Assembly: GCA_933228895.1 (NCBI GenBank)
Contig: OW121848.1
Coordinates: forward strand, 132,822,615-132,886,614
Source of the DNA: Platycnemis pennipes
Taxonomy: Eukaryota > Arthropoda > Insecta > Odonata > Platycnemididae
DNA: 64,000 bases
Direction of reading: 5' to 3'
Shown: one piece after another, positions 55,101-64,000 of the stretch
Position numbering within the stretch: position 1 is the stretch's first letter
Layout: each line of letters begins with the position of its first letter
The notes under the pieces: model-generated
The model's database searches: none
Seen by the model: only the letters and a program-made list of their open reading frames with translations
Told to the model about the DNA's origin: nothing
Translations under genes and position numbers: made by a program

Positions 55101-56511
55101 AAAATTCACCATCATAATGTTAACTTGAGATGAAAGGCTGCATTAAACGTGAATCCCACGGCTTCCCTTTATAAACGAGTTTCCAAAATGATATCCGGAG
55201 AAATCCCCAGAAACATGATTGTTAACTCGTTAATGCATTAATACATGCTTGTGTGTATTCACACACCGTGTTAGCGGAATGCAGGCTATGATATGAATAC
55301 ACATCCTTTAACTAATTCCCTCGCAAACATATGGCTTGTGTATAAAAAATTACCCTTATTTTTCCACAGAATCCAGGAGAAATATAACTGAGAGCATATA
55401 TGCAGTAGTTTTAAGTTTCTTGCCGTCAACTCCTCCTCCTTCACCACCTCAAGGGATTCCCACACCTCACACGTCCTTTCCTCACATAGAGGACCAAAGA
55501 ATGTACCAAAAGAAACTATAAAAATAGTTCACACTGTATGGTACTGATCATCCCACCAAATCGTGTGGCATTGCACAGAGAGGTATTGCGCTGGCTGCCG
55601 TCTCCATATCTCGTTGTGATTTATATCGCAACGTCGCAATATCGTTTTATCCCTTGGGTATATCCAATTACAGGGTTTTAGGGAAAACAAGGATTTCCGA
55701 CGGAAGTGAAGGATATACTCGAGTTTTCCACCCACGGGGTACTGTCACCCACGTTCAAGGGATGGGATTAGCGGCTATATGAGAAATATGCGTCCCTATC
55801 TGGGGCAGCTAACCCCGCTCCCTGGGGCAATTAACCCCTCCCCCACATCACCAACCCACCCTTATCCCAAAGTGACTTAATGGAATCTGACAGGAAGCAT
55901 GCGACCCTACTTCAGGGGGAATCCGTCATATTATTCTCTTACTCCACGCACGAAGCATCTAGATATGTTATTTTGAAAATCAAGAAGGCATCACTATCAA
56001 TGAAGATAATCCGTTTTTCCCAAGCTAATTGCTCCCGTCTATAATTACTGCAGGCACATCAACTCATACACGGATTTAATCCGATTAAATCCTCAAATGG
56101 AATTTGAAACACATTCAGTTAATTTTTATTCGCACCGAGAATTCACATTGGTTGTTCGTCGATATCCACCGATGAGTTATCTCTAAAAAAATATGAGAAA
56201 TGTTACTCAATAAAAGAGCTATGCGTTTTGTGTAAGAGCACAAATCGTTGAAACATATAAATAGCATTAATTAAACTTAAATTTGTAAATGTTTACCCTG
56301 CTGCTATTTCTATCGGTCGCTGCAAGAGCTACAAAATGAGAAAAAGTTACCTGTAAGTTCATCACCTTATTTTCATTTCTTTTAATCATCACCCAACGGA
56401 CTTTTAGTTATAATTTGACGCATTATCACTAAAAAAACTTACAAATATTTAACTTTTAGAAATTATCATGCTTGTGCCACATTTTTATATTCAATTTCAT
56501 GAAAATTATTT
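55101..56511. other. No recognisable gene
   Basis: 55101-55790 mixed, then 55790-55870 C-rich, then AT-rich. No domain in any frame and no repeat shared with the window. Confidence 0.4.
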
Positions 56512-56838
56512 TAGAATGATGAAGATAAAATGGATTGACCAAATTACGGACGAAGAAGTCTTACGTAGAGTGTGAGAAAAGACACGTCTACTGGAAACCT
56601 TAAAAGAAAAGACGGAACAACTTAATCGGTCCTATCTTAAGACGCTATGACCTGATGAAGACAGTCATTGAGGGAGAAAGCGCGGCAAAGGAAGGCCTCG
56701 TATGAAATATATAAAGCAGGTTGTGAAGGATGTAAAAGAGAGGAATTATGTTGATATGAAGAGGTTGGCTGACAGAAGAATTGAGTGGAGGATTGTGTCA
56801 AACCAATCCTAGGATTGTTGACCGATGATGATGATGAT
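56512..56838 (+). mobile_element. RTE C-terminal fragment
   Basis: Frames read RRMMKIKWIDQITDEEVLRR V, LKEKTEQLNRSYLKTL and KRLADRRIEWRIV-like text, ending GTTGACCGATGATGATGATG. Collinear with the last 330 bases of 17179-17724 at about 80% identity. 5' truncated inside the RRMMKIKW block. Confidence 0.8.
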
Positions 56839-57837
56839 TATTTTATTGTGTAAGTAAATATATATTATTATCATTTAACTGCTTGATATTTATATGAAAA
56901 TGCCTCTTAGAGCAGGCTTTCACGGAAGTTGCTTGCCCTATTTTAACGTAAAACTGTCTGGGGGCAGCACATTGTGTGTGGTGGGGATGGCGAAGGTTTT
57001 TCCAAATGCTGTAATTCACTAAGAGCAACAGTTTGGCAATTCGATATCGGGAATCCTAAGCCTCCCACCCTTTGCAATGTACACTTCCGTCCACCGGATA
57101 CTTAACCTGGAGTAAGCGGAAAGCGGATTAGTTTATCACTCAGCAGGCGCTAATCGTCCCTAATTGGGCCGCCCGGAAGTACACTCCACTCGAAAAGGGC
57201 AAACGGAGATTAATCGGCTTTTTCCCTACACAGGCTCATCAAAATACAGAGGCTCAGCGGAGCCTCGGTTTGAGTTTTCGCTTTGGCATAAAAGTCAATG
57301 GGCTTTTGTTTTGGGAAAATAATTGGTTCAAGTCCTCAACATGATTTATTACTCAAAATATGAGCCATTTTTAAGCTATTATACTCCACTGTATATTCGA
57401 ACTAATAGTTGTTGAAGTACATTGGACATCAACAGAGAACACATGAACAAAGAAGCATGTTTTTTCACAAAAACAAAATTAACCAGGAGAAAATTATTTT
57501 TTCTGCATTTTTTAATGAGTAGATAGGTACAATTTATAGCTGAAAAGAAAATTTTATTAAAAAAAAATCCTTTAGTAGAAGCAAGAATCTTTTTTTCAGC
57601 ACACATATTGCTGATAATAAATAAAGTATCACCAGATTATTAAGCCAAATATCCAGTTTCCGTATAGAAAACTATGTGATCTTACGAAACTCAAGAATTT
57701 TATTTTATTTTACCGAAAATAAAGGCCTGCACCGTGAGAATCTCAAAAATAGAAAAACGAAGTATAATTTCATGTTTTTTTTAATGAAAAACGCCGGTAC
57801 TTCGAAATTGGTGCATATTTCCTTGTGAAACCTTAGA
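56839..57837. other. No recognisable gene
   Basis: 57050-57260 is more GC-rich than the rest. Nothing identifiable. Confidence 0.35.
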
Positions 57838-57905
57838 GTTTAACTGGCTACATCACCTGGCCAGGAAATCAGGCGTCTCTGGATTTGAGCCCAGGTACCG
57901 GTGAA
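57838..57905 (+). repeat. tRNA-like SINE head
   Basis: AACTGGCTACATCACCTGGC then CAGGAAATCAGGCGTCTCTG and GATTTGAGCCCAGGTACCGG follow tRNA order with a B-box-like GGATTTGAGCCC. The A-box part is weak. Confidence 0.4.
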
Positions 57906-58019
57906 TTAATTTAAATTTATACTAACTATAGATTTCAACTACGTACTCATAAGCCAAATGAAATGTGTTTTTTTTGGTAATTTCAAGTATTTCTATTAGT
58001 TAAAATTTACATCTAATTT

Positions 58020-59094
58020 ATTTGAAACTGACCTCAGTGAATTTTTCAATACTCATTTGGTGGATAAAATAGTTGATATTTTCAACTCAATAGTCATGAA
58101 ATTGCTTGAGGTACATGGGCCTAGAAAAGTAATTAAGCCCAAACGTCATACCATGGTTAACATTTGAAATTAGGAATTCTATGGCACTTAGGGATTGTCT
58201 TGGACGAAATTTCCGAAGAACTCTACTCCCTCACCTCCACAAGCAATACAAAGTGATTTGTAATCAATTGCAGCAAGAAATTTGTACTACCAAACAGAAA
58301 TATTATATCGAGTTTTTTTCAGAAAAATGGGACGCAAAGTCCATCTGGAAGGAGCTGAGGCGCCTCGATCTTGGTAAGCCTATGGGCGTTCACTACCCAA
58401 AGTGAACTTCCCCTTGGACGATCTAAATAGCTTTTTTCTTACACCTGTTTTCAAGGAAGGTAATTCGGTCGAACGCCCTGACGGTATCCATTCTTCTCAA
58501 ACTGACAACAGTCCCCCTTCATTTGACTGTGCATTGCTCACTGTTTTTGATAGTGCAAAACTTTATTTCCCTCACTACTCACCGGCAATGCTTTTAAGTC
58601 ACGTGAATGGTTTGAAATCGGACTCCGTAGGTGTCGATGGAATCAGCGCTAAAATGCTCAAAACCAATCATCCCGCTGTAATGACAATGATACTGGACAT
58701 CTATAACTGCACCCTCAATTACTCCATATTTCCTACGCTGTGGAGATCTTCCCTAGTTCGACCGATCATGAAAACAACCACTCCCAAAGAAATGTCAGAC
58801 TTCCGACCCATATCAATTCTATGTTCTCTTTCCAAACCCCTTGAGGGCTTAGTACATACTGTTACAGTGAAACAGATAAATTTCTTTTATGAGTATCAAT
58901 TTGATTTTTGTAAACATTATAGTACTCAGTCAGCCTTAATTAAAGTAACGGATGATATTCGACGATCCATTGATGCTAGAAAGCTGGTAACAGTCTTAGT
59001 AAAATTCGATCTGAGAAAGGACTTTGACTCAGTAGACCACGGCATTTTACTTGATCGTATGAGTCAACTTGAGTTCTCTTATGAACATCATAGG
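58020..59094 (+). pseudogene. Jockey/CR1-superfamily RT, endonuclease end to RT motif A
   Basis: Three frames in succession: FFNTHLVDKIVDIFN and APRK-type VHGPRKVIKPKR (58040-58147), after a one-base shift PWLTFEIRNSMALRDCLGRN and EYYxxF-type QKYYIEFFSEKW (58154-58404), then a 231-codon frame (58402-59094) with LKSDSVGVDGISAKMLKTNH, IFPTLWRSSLVRPIMKTTTP, DFRPISILCSLSKPLEGLVH, STQSALIKVTDDIRRS and LVKFDLRKDFDSVDHGILLD. These are RT motifs 1, 2 and A, where FDLRKDFDSVDH stands for the usual .DFSKAFDSVDH. Roughly a third of an ordinary ORF2. It stops at the join with a family B tail. Confidence 0.85.
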
Positions 59095-59312
59095 TAGTTG
59101 CATGATGGTATAAGGACTTTAAGCTAACCCAAGCAACAGCATGTTTTAGCATATTTGCTTTGCTATTATTACCTTTTTTAAATTGTGAAGTTTACGCAAG
59201 AATATTATTACTAATCCTTTTTATGCTCGATATGCAATGCTTTTTGGAGTGATTTCACCCCATGCCACACACCTTTATGATGACTTGCAGGTTATTATGT
59301 AGATGCAGATTA
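59091..59312 (+). mobile_element. Family B 3' UTR and tail fused to RT
   Basis: From GGTAGTTGCATGATGG the sequence follows the family B UTR (TATAAGGACTTTAAGCTAAC, CAGCATGTTTTAGCAT) to the hairpin TGCCACACACCTTTATGATG and tail GTAGATGCAGATTA. The upstream RT stops in the first codons of this UTR. Confidence 0.8.
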
Positions 59313-60200
59313 GACTGATTCCGACGCATGATTTCTCTCAATCCTTCCATAACTCCCCATAATTGTTACATCTTTCCAATTGCCCACCTACTCTTAGTCA
59401 CTCAATTGAAACACCTCCCCTAAAAGTAACAACAGCATGAAATAACCTGAGGTATCTATAGGATTTATTATCACAAAAAAACGAGTTTTAATAAGTCGTG
59501 ATGATAATGATTTTTGTTTTACTCTGAAAAATTAGAGTTTCAACAAGTAGAGCCTTTCTATATTTCGAATTTCGATATTTATTCTCTCGTACTCAATAAT
59601 AACGTGCTCTACGTGCTTTAAATATCCTTATCCGTCTTCTAATCTGAACGCTATCACACATGAAGGAGAGAGGCACTCGAAGGGAAAGCCAAACCGGCTT
59701 ACTTTATCAACGACCGCCGGTTTAACGGTCCCTGCTGTGACTCCCTTCCAACGTGGAAACTTCTCTGGGTCGCTTAATCCACCTGTGACACCCTGGGAAA
59801 TACGTCACTTGAGAGGGGGAGGTCACGCCCCCTTGCCAACCTTGACCCGCCCCCCATCCTCCTGCCATAGAACGTTCCAGCAATATTTTCGCGTCGAGTC
59901 ATTACCGTGGGTCTCCTCAATTTCCATATTCGACCGGTGGACGGAAGGATTCTCCCTCTGGTCACCCCCTTATCCCTCGCGCTCTCATTGGCTGTGTTCA
60001 CCTCACTCGCCTACAACCTCCCTTACAACGCCAACTGATCTCTAACCCTTGTCCTACCTTCCCTAGTGAGTACCCTTACATCCTTTCACACCATAACTCC
60101 CTTCTATCCGCTATTGCCTTTCACTTTCTCCATAGACCCTTGACATATTACGAAGGCATATACCCATTCTCTCTCTCTATCACACATGGAAGGAAATCAT
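59313..60200. other. No gene called; GC-rich 59640-60070
   Basis: 59313-59640 AT-rich. 59640-60070 pyrimidine- and CpG-rich with frames on both strands but no domain. Confidence 0.35.
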
Positions 60201-60622
60201 ACATCTATTTACATCTACATCTACACGATACCCTGCAAGCCACCGCGAGGGTGTGTGGCAGGGGATGAAGATCACCAAGCATGCACTACTGACATGCAAA
60301 CAAGCAACTACGGGGTCTCATGCAACTAGATTGTTAGTATATATAGTATTTAAGGGATTAATACATGCATCATGCACTACAGACTACTCTAAAATATTTT
60401 CCTTTCCTATGCTGCCTATTCTGTTCTCTTATAGTACGGGGGAAAAATGCCATTTTGAATCCATCAGTACGACAATCTATCTCTCTAATCTTATTTAACT
60501 GGTCGAATCTAGCATAATACGCTGGTGTTTTTAACATGTGCCTGACATCATCAGTGAAGCTATCCGATCGGAATTTCTCTAATAGATTTAGTCTATACTT
60601 TAACCTACGCTCCGATAATGTC
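60201..60622 (-). mobile_element. Family A 3' half
   Basis: The (CATCTA)n tail, hairpin and 3' UTR, then on the minus strand the RT end from PRTIRE back to KFRSDSFTDDVRHM and LKYRLN, ending near 60622 at CTCCGATAATG. 5' truncated. Family B lies 160 bases further on in the opposite direction. Confidence 0.85.
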
Positions 60623-60797
60623 CGAATCGATTAAGCTTCAGGACTTGGCTAAATTTCATCAGTCATAGAATGTACGAAGACCCTCGATGACTTAAAAAAG
60701 TAAACATAATTCTCCGGAGGTGACAAATATGGCGAAGAAAGGTATCTATCATCAGATAATCTAATGACAGCAATCGCATTTAATTCCATTAATAATC

Positions 60798-61258
60798 TTG
60801 TCAGATCTAAGTTCAAATTTAGACTTAATTTCTAGACTAAATTCCAAGATAATATTTTTACTGATGGCGTTAAAATATTTTGCGAAGTCCAACTCACTAT
60901 GGTAGACAACACCACATCATAGAACTAGAGAAATTGATTGCCGCACTGACAGATTCAATACGTCCTTTCCTCGTGCAATTAATGATATGAGTAGCTGCAT
61001 ACATATCCAATAGCATAAATACTAGTGTATCAATGGATAACATTGGTATTTGCATGTGATTTAATGAATTTAAGCTAACCCAACTAACAGTATGTTTTAG
61101 CATGCTTCCTTTGCTATTTTTATCTTTTTTGTTTGATTTTTAGACTTAAATATAACTACTGTTGCTTTTTATGCATGATTTGTAGCGCATGTTTGGTGCA
61201 AATTCACCCGCTGGCACACATCTTTATGGTAGCTTGCAGGGTATTGTGTAGATGTAAT
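60798..61258 (+). mobile_element. Family B RT end, 3' UTR and tail
   Basis: Reads SKFKFRLNF and DNIFTDGVKIFCE with stops, then the FLSSCN-type remnant and the full family B UTR (AATGGATAACATTGGTATTT, GCTAACCCAACTAACAGTAT) to the hairpin TGGCACACATCTTTATGGTA and tail GTAGATGTAAT. 5' truncated and older-looking than the A copies. Confidence 0.8.
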
Positions 61259-62084
61259 AACTTTGTCAATATTATCTTTCCTGATAATATTATTTGTAGT
61301 ATTTTTACGAAATTTTGACGCTAAATAATATTAATTTACAAAAATAGGATAAGCTGGTCGTTTCCATCGCAGAAAACGAAAATAAAATACGAATAATGTT
61401 AGCAGCCGTTGGATTTACAACATAACGAATTCGAAAACCTATCGTAATGGCTTCACCCTAATGAAAGAGGAATCTACGCAATTGCGTTGATAATACAGTC
61501 TCGGCTTACGTCAACATCTTGGATTTTGCAATTTAGAGAAAAGGAAAATGAGATACCATGTTTTTACCGAGGGGGCTGGAATTTACTGGAGGAAGCGGTC
61601 GCCAAAAGTGGTACAATATGGACAGAATGGGGGTATTTTGGAAGGATTACGCCCCACCTTTCGACTCAAAAGTTTAATTCGTTTTCTTTTGTGTCTTTAA
61701 GAGATAACGTTGCATTCAAATTTAAATAAAAAAGAAATATTATCCATATGTCAACATAGCGGAGTCTGTTATTCTTCCTAAGAATATAGGGAGGCATAGT
61801 TGAATTTTATTCCATGGATTGCTGATACTATTCCTCAAAACTGGTTGAAATATCACCGAATGAAACTACAAATTTGGCGTTAGATTACAATGCTTGCGAA
61901 TATTCCACTTTTTATTTGTGAACTTTAAAAAGCATTCATTCATTATTATTAATTCTCAAACACTGAATCTTTCAATCACTCTCTGAACCTCTCAATCATA
62001 GAATCAGCTATGTTGGGTAAAAGGGAGTTGACGTAGGAAAGTGGCATGGGGTAGTGGGGTAGTACAATTTATAAATTCTCTAAA
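61259..62084. other. No recognisable gene
   Basis: AT-rich DNA. The 80-codon frame at 61487-61729 has no motif. Confidence 0.4.
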
Positions 62085-62230
62085 AAGTCCAGTTTAAACC
62101 CTTTGTCATTTATATATATATATGAAATCTTGGGCGAAAAATTACCGTGGTGTCCAGTCTCAATAAGATGTTTAACAAAACCTGATTTCGGTCGGTATTT
62201 AATAAATATTTCTCATGTTCTTTTGCTCTG
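62085..62230 (-). pseudogene. Penelope-like GIY-YIG C-terminal fragment
   Basis: The minus strand reads RAKEHEKYLLN and, after a one-base frameshift, GFVKHLIETGHHGNF and INDKGFKLDFLEN, matching the end of the GIY-YIG region and the following C-terminal block (F.EH......S....HL...GH.......KG.KLD.LE) of Penelope-like proteins. A (TA)n run at 62112-62123 lies inside. Confidence 0.7.
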
Positions 62231-62414
62231 ATAATGAATTTTCTCTATCCAAATTTCCCCGTTCTTCCCCACTTCTCTAAACCACTATCCTATATCAACT
62301 CTCTTGTACCCAACATTGCTGATTCTGTGGCTCTTCCCTCCCTCAAACACTTCTCACCTAACCCCTACCCCCAAGAATTTCGTATACATGTGACTTGCAC
62401 TCTCAGAAACTTCG

Positions 62415-62495
62415 GAAATTTTACCCCTGATGATGACGTGTTAACGTCGGAACCGGTTGGGTTAAAATAAATTCGTGGAACAAGTACTAAGTTAA
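62415..62495 (+). repeat. Penelope-like terminus with hammerhead-like motif
   Basis: CTGATGA (62427-62433), GACG (62435-62438), a 6-base loop, CGTC (62445-62448) and GGAACCGG follow the hammerhead order with a 4-bp stem; GGAAC replaces GAAAC. AAATAAATTCGTGGAACAAG afterwards parallels the ATAAATTTGTGGACAG of the 51-52 kb termini. Opposite in direction to the fragment at 62085. Confidence 0.5.
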
Positions 62496-63162
62496 TTATT
62501 TCTCTCCCATCTCATCATGCCGTCATTCCACAAAGTAGAGCCTGCAACAGTTGAAGTCTTGCTTGAACGTTTCTCGAACTCCATCTAGATTCGTCACACT
62601 ACAAAAAATTGGCATCTTTTTATAATTAAATAATGAAAACAAGGACTTATCATCGTTATACCATGGACGAAATAATAGAAAATCCGCAGCTTGTGCACAA
62701 GTGTTTTTACCCGAGGTAGCTTTCCCCCTAAACTCTTGTCCCTCTACGTTCATGGATAACATACCGCAAGCCTCTGCGAATTCGTGCGGCGAAAAGGAGA
62801 TGGGATTAAGGGTTCGTCTTTAAGAGGATTAAGGGTGTCTCGGCGCGTCAGGGCTCCCCTACCACCAGGGATAAAATCCTTCAGCAAGTGAAGGATAAGG
62901 CACCCCTAAAAACCAAGGGTCACTTCACACGTTTCCAATTTCAGTTCCAAAAGTCGGGATTCTCTCAAAATTGAATTCGATTGGGGCCGAGGTCTCCAAT
63001 GAACCCTTACAACCAACACTGACGTCGTCCACTTTTGACCACAGTCCGTCACAAACCGATCACCTAAAAATTGGAGGTTTTTGTTTTGTGCTTTCGCTTA
63101 CGGCATTTTATTCCGATTGTTTATTTCTTAAGACGCACATAATTAATTTTAGTCCAGGTTTA
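62496..63162. other. No recognisable gene
   Basis: Mixed DNA. 62760-63060 is slightly GC-rich. No motif. Confidence 0.35.
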
Positions 63163-63760
63163 TTATCATCATCAACTGTCAACAATCCTGGGATTGGTTT
63201 GACTCAGCCCTCCATTCGATTCTTCTATCTGCCAACCTCTTCATATTGGCGTAATGCCTCTCTTATACATCCTTCACAACCTTTTCCATATGTCTCATGC
63301 AAGGCCTGACTTTTCTATTCTTCCCGTTCACTTCATACCCGACGATTGTCTTCATCAGGCCATTGTGTCGTACGATATGGCCGATTAAGTCGTGCCGTCT
63401 TCTTTTTAGACTTGTCAGCAGACTTCTCTTTTCTCCCACTCTTCTAAGGACCTTATCGTTACTTACTAGGTCGATCTTTGTAATCTTCATCATTCTTCTG
63501 TAGCATCACATTTCGAATGCTTCCACCATTTCTTCTCCGCTGCTGTTATCGTCCATGCCTCACTGCCGTAAAGAAACACACTCCAGATGAAAGTAAGTTC
63601 TGATGAATTGTTTCCTTACTTCCACGCTTGTATTTCCAATTGTACGTAGATTCTTCTTTTGATAGAATTCCCATTTTGCACGGGCTATTCTACTGACTAG
63701 CTTTCTTTCTTGCTTCGTCTATCGTTGGTCACTCGCTAATCGCGTTAATGTCCCGTCGCG
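63163..63760 (-). mobile_element. RTE C-terminal fragment
   Basis: Minus strand: RIARAKWEFYQKKNLRTIGN, TSVEVRKQFIRTY, RRMMKITKIDLVSNDKVLRR, VGEKRSLLTSLKRRRHDLIG, HIVRHNGLMKTIVGYEVNGK and MRHMEKVVKDV, ending at a GATGATGATAATAA terminus (63163-63176). Same family as 17179-17724. One frame of 76 codons is still open (63263-63493). The 5' end is at or beyond 63760. Confidence 0.8.
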
Positions 63761-64000
63761 TATCCATAAATCATATAGCCCGTACCCCAGGTTAGGAATT
63801 GCTACTAGCTCGATGCTCTTATTACTAATTGAAACATTTGCCTTTCAATTTCTATAAATTATTCATTAAACAACATATTATATATATTGACTCATAAACA
63901 TTATTGAGATCTTAAACCCTAAGCATTAAAAAACTAATAAATCTCTCATGTTAATTTTTCTCACGGAATATGTTAAAAGTATGCCTCATATTAAAATTTT
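63761..64000. other. No recognisable feature
   Basis: AT-rich end of the window. The RTE fragment's 5' limit may lie here. Confidence 0.3.

Noticed and set aside
1..64000. CRISPR arrays, operons or bacterial genes
   Set aside because: No spaced direct-repeat arrays and no dense coding. Repeat types and composition are those of a nuclear arthropod genome.

Overview
The window looks like intergenic or intronic DNA of an arthropod, most likely an insect with a large repeat-rich nuclear genome. It is AT-rich. I found no intact host gene, no rRNA and no canonical tRNA gene. All recognisable coding matter consists of broken retroelement pieces with stops and frameshifts. The taxon call is an inference from the repeat types (non-LTR elements with a (TAGATG)n tail, RTE elements ending in (ATG)n/(GATGAT)n, Penelope-like elements, tRNA-derived SINE heads) and is not more precise than arthropod.

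Four element groups explain most of the recognisable sequence. (1) Two related CR1/L2/Jockey-type non-LTR families, called A and B here. Both end in a hairpin GCCAC...GTGGC followed by TTGCAGGGTAT and a GTAGATG-type tail. Family A lies at 12.0-13.2, 14.3-14.6, 15.4-16.5, 19.2-19.4, 22.4-22.8, 44.5, 48.2-48.5, 50.5, 53.1-54.0, 54.2 and 60.2-60.6 kb. Family B lies at 7.15, 26.5-27.2, 33.7, 36.4-36.6, 46.3-46.7, 59.1-59.3 and 60.8-61.3 kb. Decayed 3' hairpins of this type also occur at 11.3, 20.4, 25.0, 33.5 and 34.95 kb. (2) Penelope-like elements (PLEs): RT and GIY-YIG fragments at 6.5-7.1, 22.9-23.4, 51.1-52.2 and 62.1 kb, plus many terminal pieces carrying a CTGANGA-stem-GAAAC motif resembling the hammerhead ribozymes known from PLE termini. 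(3) RTE-type fragments at 17.2-17.7, 36.0-36.4, 50.6-50.8, 56.5-56.8 and 63.2-63.8 kb. (4) A Jockey/CR1-superfamily RT of about 1 kb at 58.0-59.1 kb, fused to a family B tail.

Non-autonomous DNA elements include a 379-bp TA-flanked element with 25-bp perfect terminal inverted repeats nested inside a family A copy (12.1-12.5 kb), a 296-bp element (28.66-28.95 kb), a 293-bp near-complete palindrome (24.6-24.9 kb) and a pair of ~520-bp repeats (39.0 and 42.7 kb). About ten tRNA-like SINE heads are scattered throughout. Low-complexity DNA includes a (CT)n tract at 37.8 kb and a ~1-kb polypurine tract ending in a 22-G run at 49.2-50.2 kb.

The most striking pattern is that PLE termini repeatedly sit as head-to-head inverted pairs (3.6, 11.1, 30.7, 35.6, 54.5 kb, and a 1.1-kb version at 51.1-52.2 kb). 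One PLE fragment is flanked by 131-bp direct copies of its target, the left copy later split by a family A insertion. Segments with GC/CpG-rich sequence (about 9.2-9.6, 13.6-14.2, 16.4-16.9, 24.0-24.6, 41.5-42.1, 45.0-45.5, 46.8-47.2, 52.3-53.0, 59.6-60.1 kb) could be regulatory DNA or unannotated exons, but nothing in the sequence alone settles that.
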